A stretch of 64,000 bases of DNA, from assembly GCF_000011245.1 (NCBI RefSeq), contig NC_004193.1, forward strand, positions 1,776,501-1,840,500, written 5' to 3'. The notes below the pieces were generated by a model that was not told the DNA's origin, ran no database searches, and saw nothing but the letters and a program-made list of their open reading frames with translations. This document shows positions 1 to 7,897 of this stretch, piece by piece. Both the position numbers and the translations under genes were made by a program. How positions within the stretch are numbered: the first letter of the stretch is position 1; each line of letters begins with the position of its first letter. This DNA is from Oceanobacillus iheyensis HTE831. Its GTDB lineage: Bacteria > Bacillota > Bacilli > Bacillales > Amphibacillaceae.

Positions 1-930
1 GCCCTCTTCTTCCATTTTTTCTTTTGGAATAAAACGCATCGCGGCAGAGTTCATGCAATATCTAAGTCCACCTTTATCTTGTGGCCCATCTTCAAAAACA
101 TGTCCTAAGTGTGAATCTGATTGCTTGCTTCGAATTTCTGTACGTACCATTCCATGTGTTTTATCTACCTTATCTTCTATTTGATAAGGGTCAACGGGTT
201 TCGTGAAGCTTGGCCAACCGCATCCAGCATCATACTGTTCTTTAGATGAGAATAAAACATTTCCTTTTATAATATCAACATAAATACCTTCTTGTGTGTT
301 GTTCCAGTATTCATTGTCAAATGGGCGTTCAGTTCCATTTTCCTGAGTAACATGATATTGAATCGGAGTTAGCTTCTCTTTTAATTCATTTTTATCAATT
401 GTATTCTGCCAATTGTTTTTAATAAAATCTTGTCTTCCTGATCCTTTTTTATACATTCTGTAATGAAAGCTCCGTTTTTTATAATAATCTTGGTGACCTT
501 CTTCAGCTTCATAAAAAGGTTTTGCTGGGAGAACCGGAGTCACTATGGGCATCTTAAAACGATTGCTCTCATCTAATGCTTTTTTAGAATCCTCAGCTAT
601 CTTTTTCTGTTCTTCTGTATGATAAAAGATAGCTGTTTGGTATGACTCGCCACGGTCATTAAATTGGCCACCAGCATCTGTAGGGTCAATTTGTTGCCAA
701 AATGTCTCTACCAATTCTTTATATGGCATTATTTCAGGATCAAATGTAATTTGTACTGCTTCGACATGACCTGTTGTATTCGTGCACACTTGTTCATAGG
801 TTGGATTTTCTACATGTCCCCCTGTATAACCAGAACGAATATCGATAACACCTGGTCGTTGATCAAATGGCTCTACCATACACCAGAAGCAACCTCCTGC
901 AAATGTAGCTATTTCTGTTTGTTTAGACAT
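1..930 (-). CDS. msrAB: Bifunctional peptide methionine sulfoxide reductase MsrA/MsrB (3' end beyond window)
   Basis: Repairs both epimers of methionine sulfoxide in oxidised proteins, in the cytoplasm. The frame runs from ATG at 930, preceded by GGAGGAATTAC, to base 1 without a stop, giving 310 visible codons. The MsrA half carries GCFWC at residues 13-17 with catalytic Cys14. A linker near residues 155-175 leads into MsrB, which shows [17 protein letters not shown] and RYCMNS with its catalytic Cys near residue 292. The visible end (RFIPKEK) is where MsrB domains normally finish, so only a few codons should be missing. The MsrA-MsrB fusion is common in Firmicutes. No zinc-binding CxxC pairs are visible in the MsrB half. 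Confidence 0.95.
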   Translation of the reverse strand, partial: MSKQTEIATFAGGCFWCMVEPFDQRPGVIDIRSGYTGGHVENPTYEQVCTNTTGHVEAVQITFDPEIMPYKELVETFWQQIDPTDAGGQFNDRGESYQTAIFYHTEEQKKIAEDSKKALDESNRFKMPIVTPVLPAKPFYEAEEGHQDYYKKRSFHYRMYKKGSGRQDFIKNNWQNTIDKNELKEKLTPIQYHVTQENGTERPFDNEYWNNTQEGIYVDIIKGNVLFSSKEQYDAGCGWPSFTKPVDPYQIEDKVDKTHGMVRTEIRSKQSDSHLGHVFEDGPQDKGGLRYCMNSAAMRFIPKEKMEEEG

Positions 931-1009
931 GTAATTCCTCCAATCGTATTTAATATATCGATTTATCCCTATTTTTCCCTTTTTGATAAAAAAAATCAAG
1001 CACGAAGCA

Positions 1010-1549
1010 TTATATAAATAACTTAGGAGTAGATAAACCTGATTTCTTTCCTTCTTCGGGCTTGGATTGATTGGTATTTGGGTCTTTCTGTTCGTCTTCA
1101 AAATGACCTGTACTTTTATCTTCAGTCTTAAGTATGTCCTCTTGTGCATGATGATCTGTATTTTCTAGTGAGTTATTAGAAGTTTCTTCATCTTCATTGG
1201 AAAGCTCTTTAAAAGCTTTCATCATTCTATACATACTAGGAAGATTTTTAACCATTGGACCATATTCTTGAATTAATGGTGCTGTGGATTGTAATATTCC
1301 TAAAAATTGTTGTACTCCTCCTAAGGTTTTAGATAAAGTTTGTAAACCACCTGAGGAAGCCGCTCCCACTCCACCTACTGATTTTCCTCCACCAAAAGAG
1401 GATAATAAACCAGCAATGCCTCTAGAATTATTTCTACCACTCATTTGATTATTGTTTAAAAATGGATTCCTGTTTTGTTGAGGATGCGGATGCATAGGTC
1501 CAAAAGGTAGTTGTTGTTGACGTTGTCGTTCTTGTGGTGGAAAAACCAT
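1010..1549 (-). CDS. yqfQ: YqfQ/VrrA-like protein
   Basis: 179-residue protein of unknown function. It has a Pro/Gln/His-rich start (residues 1-35), a Gly/Ser-rich stretch (40-75), a conserved core near 75-115 with a [16 protein letters not shown] segment, a long acidic, low-complexity region, and the short C-terminal signature PKLFI. The core and terminal PKL(F/Y)I are what I recognise from the YqfQ family, which is found in Bacillaceae spore formers. The ATG at 1549 follows GGGGGATAAGT. In B. subtilis yqfQ lies elsewhere, so this neighbourhood gives no functional clue. Family assignment is fairly secure; function is not known. Confidence 0.7.
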   Translation of the reverse strand: MVFPPQERQRQQQLPFGPMHPHPQQNRNPFLNNNQMSGRNNSRGIAGLLSSFGGGKSVGGVGAASSGGLQTLSKTLGGVQQFLGILQSTAPLIQEYGPMVKNLPSMYRMMKAFKELSNEDEETSNNSLENTDHHAQEDILKTEDKSTGHFEDEQKDPNTNQSKPEEGKKSGLSTPKLFI

Positions 1550-1628
1550 ACTTATCCCCCCTTATCATGATGTTCTACCTATAGAATACGCATTTGCACT
1601 ATATAATGTGTAGGCTTGGATAAGAACA

Positions 1629-1728
1629 TTTCCCGGGAAACCGCATAAAATGGCATAATATACAAAAATTAGCATTTAAAAACAACTTATTTGTCGAAAA
1701 AGTGAAAAATTAATCAAACGTTTGTTTG
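1629..1728. other. Two palindromes upstream of the YqfQ-like gene
   Basis: TTTCCCGGGAAA (1629-1640) is a perfect 12-base palindrome. CAAACGTTTGTTTG (1715-1728) is an inverted repeat of CAAAC around four bases, resembling the Gram-positive LexA box (CGAAC-N4-GTTCG) with one symmetric change in each half. Both lie 80-180 bases upstream of the gene starting at 1549, with no coding frame between. Binding by any regulator is speculation. Confidence 0.25.
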
Positions 1729-1753
1729 AATTTTGGTCGATGTTATTTAGACA

Positions 1754-1789
1754 ATAAAAAAAGCAGCTATTTAATAAGCTGCTTTTTTC
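1754..1789 (-). terminator. Intrinsic terminator overlapping the end of yozE
   Basis: Twelve-base arms AAAAAAGCAGCT (1756-1767) and AGCTGCTTTTTT (1777-1788) around a 9-base loop. On the minus strand the second arm runs into a U tract. The first transcribed arm contains the last codons and stop of yozE (stop at 1771-1773), so the terminator is embedded in the gene end. Confidence 0.85.
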
Positions 1790-1998
1790 CATTCGTATTC
1801 ATTCCATAAAGAGTCAAAGGTTACTGTTGCACTTGGAAATGGGCTATTCCATTCTAAATAATTACTAATCTCATCGTAGGTATTGGAATGTTTAGGGAAA
1901 TTATGATTACGAAATGCCCATTCCGCAAGTTCTGAATTATCATCTTTCTCCAGCTTACCTCGATAGGTCATTAAAAACTGATAGAATGTTTGTTCCAT
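1771..1998 (-). CDS. yozE: YozE family protein (UPF0346)
   Basis: 75-residue helical protein of the YozE/UPF0346 family, found across Bacilli; molecular function is not established. Family features visible are the N-terminal FYQFLMTYRG, a central WAFRNHNFPKHSNTYDEISNYLE and the aromatic tail FDSLWNEYEWKKAA. The ATG at 1998 follows GGGGGAAGCATAG. It starts 20 bases after the tatC stop and ends in its own terminator, so it may be the last gene of a tatA-tatC-yozE transcript. Confidence 0.85.
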   Translation of the reverse strand: MEQTFYQFLMTYRGKLEKDDNSELAEWAFRNHNFPKHSNTYDEISNYLEWNSPFPSATVTFDSLWNEYEWKKAAY

Positions 1999-2018
1999 CT
2001 ATGCTTCCCCCTTATGTT

Positions 2019-2792
2019 TTAAGATTCATTCATAAAAGCTTCGTGTTTTGCTTGTTTCTTTTTATAAACTATTTTAGATAAATAAATACTAATTTCATAA
2101 ATCACCATAAGTGGAACGGCAACAACAATTTGTAAAATAAAATCAGGTGGTGTAATTATTACCCCGATTACAATAAGTACAAAATAAGCATATTTACGGT
2201 TTTTCGTCATGAAATCTGGTGTTACTATTCCTAAGCTAGTTAAAAACATTGCTATTAATGGTAGTTCAAATAGAAATGCAAAAGGTAAAGTAATTTTCAT
2301 TAAAAAGGTAAAATATCTGTCCACTGTGAACATGATATTAAACATGTCTTCGTTTAACGATAGTAAGAATGGAAATATTAGATGAATAAAAATGATATAT
2401 CCAAATACAAGTCCAATAATAAATAATAGGAATAATGCAGGTATATAAGATAACGAAACCTTTTTTTCACGAGAAGTTAAAGCTGGGCTTATAAATGCCC
2501 ATACTTGATAAGCTAGAATAGGAATAGTACCGATTATGGCAACCAAACCAGCCATTGAAAAATAAACCCAGATAATCTCTGTTGGACTAATTGCTGTTAA
2601 TTCTAAATCGATGTCATTAACAAAGAACCAGTAGATATCTTTCACATTGAGAAAACCTATTATAAATAGAATGATAAATATTACGGCTGTAACTATTAAA
2701 CGATTTCGTAATTCGGATAAATGTCCTACGACATTCATTTCTTTTTCTGTACCATCAGTATTACTGGTATATTGATCTTCAGGTGTTGACAT
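2019..2792 (-). CDS. tatC: Sec-independent (Tat) translocase subunit TatC
   Basis: Polytopic membrane subunit of the twin-arginine translocase, which recognises RR signal peptides and exports folded, often cofactor-bearing proteins. The 257-residue protein has a charged N terminus ending in HLSELRNRLIV, the family's diagnostic segment, followed by about six hydrophobic helices. The C terminus is basic. ATG at 2792 is chosen because AAGGAG sits 9 bases upstream; an in-frame TTG at 2798 is too close. It follows tatA by about 70 bases, forming the minimal Gram-positive TatAC pair. The Rieske protein QcrA in this window is a plausible client because its N terminus has a Tat-like SRRQFL motif. Confidence 0.95.
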   Translation of the reverse strand: MSTPEDQYTSNTDGTEKEMNVVGHLSELRNRLIVTAVIFIILFIIGFLNVKDIYWFFVNDIDLELTAISPTEIIWVYFSMAGLVAIIGTIPILAYQVWAFISPALTSREKKVSLSYIPALFLLFIIGLVFGYIIFIHLIFPFLLSLNEDMFNIMFTVDRYFTFLMKITLPFAFLFELPLIAMFLTSLGIVTPDFMTKNRKYAYFVLIVIGVIITPPDFILQIVVAVPLMVIYEISIYLSKIVYKKKQAKHEAFMNES

Positions 2793-2862
2793 GTACAAAC
2801 ACTCCTTATGTACGACATAAAAGAAGATGTAAGGGTATTTCCCCTACACCTCCATTTCGTTG

Positions 2863-3033
2863 TTATTGTTTCTTTTTATTGTGGTCACTCATAATATCTT
2901 GACTCGCATTTTTAAATTCTTTTAGTGTTGTTCCAAAAGCTCGTCCTATTTCAGGTAGCTTGTTTGGTCCGAATACAATTAATGCTACAATTAAAATCAA
3001 TATTAAGCCTGGAAAGCCGATATTACTAAACAT
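2863..3033 (-). CDS. tatA: Tat translocase pore subunit TatA
   Basis: 56-residue single-span protein that assembles the Tat translocation pore with TatC. It starts [20 protein letters not shown], followed by the conserved [14 protein letters not shown] hinge and amphipathic helix, then a short Lys-rich tail. Length is typical of a short Bacillus TatA. The start is ATG at 3033, with GGTGG 8-10 bases upstream. It is the first gene of the tatA-tatC pair, with a candidate sigma-A promoter about 85 bases upstream. Confidence 0.93.
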   Translation of the reverse strand: MFSNIGFPGLILILIVALIVFGPNKLPEIGRAFGTTLKEFKNASQDIMSDHNKKKQ

Positions 3034-3118
3034 CAAGCATCACTCCACCATCGTAGGTATTTTCATTATTAAATCAGTACTATCTATGCATTATTGAGTA
3101 GCTCTTTACTTTATACAT

Positions 3119-3148
3119 ATCATAGCACGATTAGAAATAATTAAACAA
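3119..3148 (-). promoter_or_regulatory. Candidate sigma-A promoter of tatAC
   Basis: On the minus strand TTGTTT (3143-3148) and TATGAT (3119-3124) are separated by 18 bases. They lie about 85 bases upstream of the tatA start and downstream of folA. Prediction from consensus only. Confidence 0.5.
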
Positions 3149-3171
3149 GTTATTCATAAATCTTCGTTTGT

Positions 3172-3660
3172 TTATTTTCGATCGTATTGAATGAAGTAAT
3201 AATCATAAGGGTTTTTTTCATCTTTATCACCTTTAATTTTAGATGATATTATCCAGTCTTCTTGATTAAATTTGGGAAAGAATGTATCTCCGGTAAATGA
3301 TTCGTCAATCCAAGTTATATACATTCGATCAGCAATATCCATTACTTGTTGAAATAAGTTTGCACCACCGATTACAAAATATTCTTCTTCCGGATTTTCT
3401 ATATTCCATTGTTTAATCGTGTCTATGTGATGAATTATTTTAGCATTCGGATACTGTACATCGGAACGACTGGTTAAGACAATATTTTTTCGATTTGGTA
3501 ATGCCCCTCCCATCGATTCAAATGTTTTTCTTCCCATAATAATTGTATTACCTGTTGTCTTTTCTTTAAAAAAACGTAAATCCTTTGGCAAATGCCAAGG
3601 CAATTGATTATTAACTCCAATTACATGATTGCGATCCATAGCAAGTAATAACGAAATCAT
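3172..3660 (-). CDS. folA: Dihydrofolate reductase
   Basis: NADPH-dependent reduction of dihydrofolate to tetrahydrofolate, regenerating the cofactor consumed by the upstream thymidylate synthase. The 162 residues are normal for the family. Visible motifs are MDRNHVIGVNNQLPWHLPKDLRFFK (substrate and NADPH site with the catalytic acidic position), TIIMGRKTFESMG, NIVLTSR and the FVIGGANLF loop. GAGGTTATAAT precedes ATG 3660. It lies 52 bases downstream of thyA, and the two are probably cotranscribed, as in Staphylococcus and many bacilli (also called dfrA). Confidence 0.95.
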   Translation of the reverse strand: MISLLLAMDRNHVIGVNNQLPWHLPKDLRFFKEKTTGNTIIMGRKTFESMGGALPNRKNIVLTSRSDVQYPNAKIIHHIDTIKQWNIENPEEEYFVIGGANLFQQVMDIADRMYITWIDESFTGDTFFPKFNQEDWIISSKIKGDKDEKNPYDYYFIQYDRK

Positions 3661-3712
3661 ATTATAACCTCAACTTCCTATTTAGATTCGTTGTGTGAGT
3701 ATCTATTTTGAA

Positions 3713-4666
3713 CTATACAGCAATCGGTGCTTTAATACTTGGATGAGGATTATAATTTTCAATCACTAAATCATCTAAGTCCATTTCAAAAATAGAATTT
3801 TTATCTTTGTTTATTATTAGTTGTGGAAAATCGCGGATCTCCCTTTCCAGTTGTGTTTCGACTTGTTCAACATGATTAGAGTAAATATGTGCGTCTCCAA
3901 AAGTATGTACGAAATCACCAACTTCTAATCCACACTCATGGGCAATTAAATGCGTGAGTAGGGCATAACTGGCTATATTGAATGGTACCCCTAGGAATAC
4001 GTCTGCACTTCTTTGGTATAGCTGACAAGAAAGCTTTCCATTTGAAACATAAAATTGGAATAATGTATGACAAGGAGGTAAAGCCATTGTTGGAATATCT
4101 TCTGGATTCCACGCAGATACAATATGTCTTCTTGAATTTGGATTCGTTTTAATGGAATGAATCACATCTTTTAATTGATCAATTGTTTCATTCTGAGTAG
4201 TCTTCCAATTTCTCCATTGTTTCCCGTATACAGATCCTAAGTCCCCGTATTTGTCAGCAAAAGAATCATCTTCAAGAATTCGCGTTTTAAAGAGCTCCAT
4301 TTGTTCTTGATATTGTTTATTAAAATTCTCATCTTTTTGACTGCGTAATCCGAAATTCGCCATATCTGGACCTTGATAATCAGCGCTATTTACCCATTTT
4401 TCAAATGCCCATTCATTCCAAATATTATTATTATGTTTTAATAAATACCGAATATTGGTATCCCCTTTAATAAACCAAAGTAGTTCACTCGCAACTAGTC
4501 GGAATGGAACACGTTTTGTCGTTAGAAGAGGAAATCCTTTATTTAAATCAAAACGAATTTGATGTCCGAATATAGAATGTGTTCCTGTATTGGTTCGATC
4601 TCCACGTTGTTCTCCAGTTTTAAATATTTGTTTACACAAATCTAAGTAGGCTTGTTCCCCTAACAT
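3713..4666 (-). CDS. thyA: Thymidylate synthase (long form)
   Basis: Makes dTMP from dUMP and methylene-tetrahydrofolate, producing dihydrofolate that FolA recycles. The 317-residue protein has the nucleophile in [11 protein letters not shown] (Cys199), the dUMP phosphate-binding arginines [11 protein letters not shown], and the folate-binding [10 protein letters not shown]. It is about 50 residues longer than E. coli ThyA because of an insertion around residues 85-140, as in the staphylococcal-type enzyme. ATG 4666 follows GGAGAGATTAATAT. A TATAAT box about 60 bases upstream probably marks the thyA-folA promoter. Confidence 0.95.
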
Positions 4667-4830
4667 ATATTAATCTCTCCTGACTATATTTAAAATATAG
4701 ATTTTGCTTCTCAAATGATTTAATTATAACAGATACTAGTCCTCTTTTGTTACATAATCGTAAAACATAAGCTCACTATTCGAACATAAAACTAGAGTAA
4801 AGCTCGGTTTTTCAGAGGAGGTTCACAAAT

Positions 4831-5850
4831 TTGAATACCACGATAGAACAAATAATTAAAAATTCTATTGTATATACATATGTTGCTAGTCAACCATTTG
4901 TTGCAATGACTGGATTACCAGTTGATATAGAAGCATCTGAACAAGTAGTACAAAGCGATAATCATATCGAATCTTCAAATGCATTAATAAAAAAGGAAGA
5001 TGTTTGGTTTGGCGAAAATTGGAATACGGAACAATATAGCATAAGTGAAGAAGAATCAACATTTCAAATAGATGATGAGCAATTTAATGATGCACTTAGT
5101 ATTTCTCAATTAGAAGAAATAGAAAAAGCCAACTCGATTTCTATAATTGAAGATAAGATCAACTCCATTCATCCAGGAATGAAATCGGATGAAATAAAAG
5201 AAGTCCAAAAGGCATTAGTTACTCTGGATTATTATTCAGATGAAATAGATGGTATTTATGGTCCTTTAACCCATGATGCTTTAGTTAGTATAGAGAAAGA
5301 TTATGACTTATCATTGATAAGTGAGCAACAAGACGAAAGAATTCAAGAGATATATTATGCAGTGGAAGAAGAACCCCAGAATTCAAGTGTAGACACAGTG
5401 GAAGGTAATGCATCTTCTACTTCTGAAAATAATGATGATATGAGCGAAGAGCAAAGTAAGGATCCCTACTATTCAAAACAACTCGATGTAAGCGGAAATA
5501 AACAGCCTATTATAAAAGCTGCTCGATCATTAGTCGGGACCCCTTATGTGTATGGCGGTGATGGACCAGGAGGTTTTGATTGTAGTGGTTTCATTCAATA
5601 TGTCTATGAAAGCCATGATATCGTTATCCCTAGAACAGTTAATGAAATATGGAATTTTAGTTCTCCTGTTGATAGTCCTTCGATTGGTGATATCGTATTT
5701 TTTTCAACCACACACTCAGGGCCATCCCATGCAGGTATTTATATTGGTAATGGGCAATTTATTCATGCTGGTTCATCTAGTGGTGTCGTTATTACCGAGT
5801 TATCCAATCCTTATTGGGAAGAGAGATATTTAGGTGCAAAGCGTATCTAA
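4831..5850 (+). CDS. NlpC/P60 family cell-wall hydrolase with peptidoglycan-binding domain
   Basis: Probable peptidoglycan endopeptidase. The TTG start is set by AGAGGAGG 8-10 bases upstream. Residues 113-165 look like a PG_binding_1 domain (MKSDEIKEVQKALVTLDYY, DGIYGPLT). Residues 175-220 form an acidic, Ser/Asn-rich linker, and 225-339 are an NlpC/P60 domain with Cys251 in GGFDCSGF, His300 in SHAGIYIG and His312 in FIHAGSS, giving a complete catalytic set. Residues 35-110 are acidic and unassigned. No classical signal peptide is visible: the N terminus has one Lys and only a weakly hydrophobic stretch near residues 11-32. It stands alone between divergent or convergent neighbours. Confidence 0.85.
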   Translation: MNTTIEQIIKNSIVYTYVASQPFVAMTGLPVDIEASEQVVQSDNHIESSNALIKKEDVWFGENWNTEQYSISEEESTFQIDDEQFNDALSISQLEEIEKANSISIIEDKINSIHPGMKSDEIKEVQKALVTLDYYSDEIDGIYGPLTHDALVSIEKDYDLSLISEQQDERIQEIYYAVEEEPQNSSVDTVEGNASSTSENNDDMSEEQSKDPYYSKQLDVSGNKQPIIKAARSLVGTPYVYGGDGPGGFDCSGFIQYVYESHDIVIPRTVNEIWNFSSPVDSPSIGDIVFFSTTHSGPSHAGIYIGNGQFIHAGSSSGVVITELSNPYWEERYLGAKRI

Positions 5851-5860
5851 TAGTATAGAG

Positions 5861-6463
5861 TTATTCCCCTTCCCATTCTTTGTAGAATTGATGTAGAAAG
5901 TTTTCGATGTACTGATGACGTTCTGCTGCTATCATTCTACCTGTATTTGTATGCATTGAATCTTGTAATAATAGTAATTTCTCATAAAAATGGTGAATGG
6001 TAGAACCGGATGATTTTGTTGGGTCATGAATAGACCGCTGTTTCGAACTCCCATATGCAAATGCTCTAGCTATGCCGATGGCACCAATTGCGTCTAATCG
6101 ATCAGCATCTTGAACTATTTTTCCTTCTATAGTCGATGGTATAACACCTTTAGAATAAGAAGTAGTATCGATAATCGTTATTATAGCTTCGATTTGAGAA
6201 TATTGTAATCCTAATGGTTTAAGAAACTGTATAAGCTCATTTTTTTCTTTCTCTGGATTATTAGCTAGTTTATGGTCAGTTATATCATGAAGCCATGCTG
6301 CTGCTGTGGTTATAAATAAATCTGCTCCTTCATCTGTAGCTATTTTAATCGCATTTTTCACCACACGCTGCAAATGGTAATAATCATGGCCTGTATAATC
6401 ATTTGCGAATTTCTGTTGTACATATTCACTAATTTTATCTAATTGGTTGTTTTCTGAATGCAT
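5861..6463 (-). CDS. HD-domain metal-dependent phosphohydrolase (YpgQ/YedJ type)
   Basis: 200-residue HD-superfamily hydrolase. The metal-binding residues are visible as HDYYHLQRV, AAWLHDITDHK and VQDADRLDAIGAIGIARAF, the order found in the YpgQ/YedJ branch. Family members act on nucleotides or pyrophosphate, but the substrate here cannot be read from sequence. ATG 6463 is chosen because GGGGG lies 6 bases upstream; an in-frame TTG at 6475 overlaps that ribosome-binding site. The gene converges on the P60 hydrolase gene and diverges from the cold-shock gene, separated from it by a 294-base leader region. Confidence 0.85.
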   Translation of the reverse strand: MHSENNQLDKISEYVQQKFANDYTGHDYYHLQRVVKNAIKIATDEGADLFITTAAAWLHDITDHKLANNPEKEKNELIQFLKPLGLQYSQIEAIITIIDTTSYSKGVIPSTIEGKIVQDADRLDAIGAIGIARAFAYGSSKQRSIHDPTKSSGSTIHHFYEKLLLLQDSMHTNTGRMIAAERHQYIENFLHQFYKEWEGE

Positions 6464-6559
6464 TATTTCCCCCAAGGTTAATAAAATATAGAATTACTTT
6501 ATCATTCGTTATACTATTTGTAAATTTTAGTTAATTTATCGAAAATTAAAGTTATTTCC

Positions 6560-6588
6560 TTGACTGATTTGTTTGTATAGGCTAACAT
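6560..6588 (+). promoter_or_regulatory. Candidate promoter of the cold-shock transcript
   Basis: TTGACT (6560-6565), 17-base spacer, TAACAT (6583-6588). Transcription would begin near 6595 and give a leader of about 160 bases before the cold-shock start codon. No second convincing promoter was seen between the leader terminator and the gene. Confidence 0.55.
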
Positions 6589-6608
6589 TAGTACCAAGCA
6601 AAGAAGAT

Positions 6609-6692
6609 GTACGGAATCATTAATTAACGAAGGCAGCTTCTATAGAAGTGGATGATTTATGGTCCGTACTTCTATAGAAGCTGCCCTTTTTT
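6609..6692 (+). promoter_or_regulatory. Leader with terminator hairpin and possible antiterminator upstream of csp
   Basis: The terminator arms GGCAGCTTCTATAGAAGT (6632-6649) and ACTTCTATAGAAGCTGCC (6668-6685) are perfectly complementary (18 bp), with an 18-base loop and a run of T from 6687. Each arm contains CTTCTATAGAAG, itself palindromic, so each can fold alone into a small 4-bp hairpin. TACGGA (6610-6615) and ATCAT (6616-6620) upstream are complementary to TCCGTA (6663-6668) and ATGAT (6652-6656) in and next to the loop, which would compete with the terminator. Arms and tract are directly seen; switching is inference. Confidence 0.6.
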
Positions 6693-6757
6693 AATATTTC
6701 GTTGGTCAACTTTGTAATAACACGCGTTTTACGTGGAAGTATTAGGAGGAAATTTAC

Positions 6758-6958
6758 ATGGAAAACGGAGTAGTAAAATGGTTTAATGCTGAAAAAGGTT
6801 ATGGATTTATCCAACTTGAAGAAGGTAATGATGTATTCGTACACTATTCAGCAATTCAAGAAGAAGGCTTTAAGTCTTTAGAAGAAGGACAAGAAGTTTC
6901 CTTTGAAATTGTTGAAGGTGAACGTGGTCCGCAAGCAGCAAACGTTGTAAAAAAATAA
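6758..6958 (+). CDS. csp: Cold-shock protein (CspA family)
   Basis: 66-residue single cold-shock domain that binds single-stranded RNA and DNA, acting as an RNA chaperone and, in characterised members, as a transcription antiterminator. RNP1 (KGYGFI, residues 13-18) and RNP2 (VFVH, 26-29) are intact, and the C-terminal half [16 protein letters not shown] is almost that of B. subtilis CspB and CspD. AGGAGG sits 7-8 bases before ATG 6758. The gene is monocistronic, with its own terminator immediately after it and an unusual terminator-bearing leader before it. Which paralogue (B, C or D) it equals cannot be decided. Confidence 0.95.
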   Translation: MENGVVKWFNAEKGYGFIQLEEGNDVFVHYSAIQEEGFKSLEEGQEVSFEIVEGERGPQAANVVKK

Positions 6959-6974
6959 TATCTTATATATAGAG

Positions 6975-7009
6975 GCGGAAAGCTTAATTTTAAGCTTTCC
7001 GCTTTTTTT
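6975..7009 (+). terminator. Terminator of the cold-shock gene
   Basis: GCGGAAAGCTTA (6975-6986) pairs with TAAGCTTTCCGC (6991-7002), with a 4-base loop and TTTTTTT directly after. Confidence 0.9.
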
Positions 7010-7140
7010 GTGTTTTTAATAATGTAGTTATTTATACCGCTCCTCCCTCCTCGTTTTGTCAATAAACTCCCTTATTTGTTCATTAATTGTTCATATACTT
7101 TTCTAACTAAAAAGTTAGTAAAATCATTAGAACGCATTGT

Positions 7141-7158
7141 TTGTGCATAATTGAACAA
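7141..7158. promoter_or_regulatory. Weak Rex-like inverted repeat upstream of cbaDBA
   Basis: TTGTGCATAATTGAACAA matches 11 of the 14 defined bases of the redox-sensor Rex consensus TTGTGAA-N4-TTCACAA. It lies about 80 bases upstream of cbaD. A TATGAT box follows at 7205-7210 without a recognisable -35, consistent with a regulated promoter. Suggestive only. Confidence 0.25.
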
Positions 7159-7237
7159 AGTGTGAAAAGTCTATGGTTTGCACGAATAGGACCTTTGTAT
7201 TGTGTATGATAAAACTATAGATACAAAAGGGGTGATA

Positions 7238-7375
7238 ATGATGAAAAAACTTTTTCAAAACAAAAATAATGAAACAGAGCCAAACCTTATAGGAACATTT
7301 GCTTCAGTTCTACTATTAGGTGGGCTGATCATTATATGCTGGGTATCTGTATTTGCAATTTTTATATCTAGATAG
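7238..7375 (+). CDS. cbaD: Cytochrome c oxidase subunit IIa (ba3 type)
   Basis: 45-residue single-span membrane protein, the small accessory subunit of ba3-type haem-copper oxidases. After a polar N terminus it reads NLIGTFASVLLLGGLIIICW followed by VSVFAIFISR, matching the PxLxGTxxSVxLLG pattern of subunit IIa. Two ATGs in tandem (7238, 7241) follow AAAGGGG; the first is used here. It is 9 bases upstream of cbaB and clearly the first gene of the cbaDBA operon. Confidence 0.85.
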   Translation: MMKKLFQNKNNETEPNLIGTFASVLLLGGLIIICWVSVFAIFISR

Positions 7376-7384
7376 GAAGAAAGG

Positions 7385-7897
7385 ATGAGTGACGTGCATC
7401 TGCATAAATTAGAAAAATGGTGGTTAATTCTTGGAGTTAGTGCATTAATAATTTTTTTAATTGTTTTAGGGTTTGGGGCTTTTTATATGGGTACACATCC
7501 GCAAAGTCATGGATTAACAATTGATCCAAATAATGTCGAAGCAAATGAAGCTTTTCAACAAGAAAATCTTGGATTAACGAAAGTGGATGAAGATCATTAT
7601 ATTGTTAATGTTGTTGCTAGTGCTTTTAATTATGATCTTGGTGTAGATGAAGACGGAAATTCTGTAAGTCATATTAAGATTCCTAAAGGTGCTTCTGTAT
7701 TATTTCAAGTAGTCACAACAGACGTCATACATGGATTTAATATTGCTGGAACGAATGTAAATATGATGGTAGAACCAGGCTACGTTAGCAGTATGGAAGT
7801 TCAAATGAATAATGTTGGAGAATTTACCTTGTTATGTAATGAGTATTGCGGAGTTGGACATCATATGATGTTTACGACAGTGGAGGTGTATGAATAA
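7385..7897 (+). CDS. cbaB: ba3-type cytochrome c oxidase subunit II
   Basis: 170-residue subunit II carrying the CuA electron-entry centre. One N-terminal membrane helix (about residues 13-35) anchors a cupredoxin domain outside the membrane. CuA ligands are visible in VIHGFNIAG and in CNEYCGVGHHMM, with Cys151, Cys155, His159 and a nearby Met. The single helix and short length are typical of the ba3 class, not of caa3 oxidases. The stop overlaps the cbaA start by one base (TAATG), indicating translational coupling. AGGAAGAAAGG precedes ATG 7385. Confidence 0.93.
   Translation: MSDVHLHKLEKWWLILGVSALIIFLIVLGFGAFYMGTHPQSHGLTIDPNNVEANEAFQQENLGLTKVDEDHYIVNVVASAFNYDLGVDEDGNSVSHIKIPKGASVLFQVVTTDVIHGFNIAGTNVNMMVEPGYVSSMEVQMNNVGEFTLLCNEYCGVGHHMMFTTVEVYE

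Noticed and set aside
664..1017. Plus-strand frame of 117 codons
   Set aside because: Antisense to msrAB, without ribosome site or family resemblance; the minus-strand coding is unambiguous.
6620..6844. Minus-strand frame across the csp leader
   Set aside because: Overlaps the hairpin leader and the 5' part of csp; no ribosome site and no recognisable domain.
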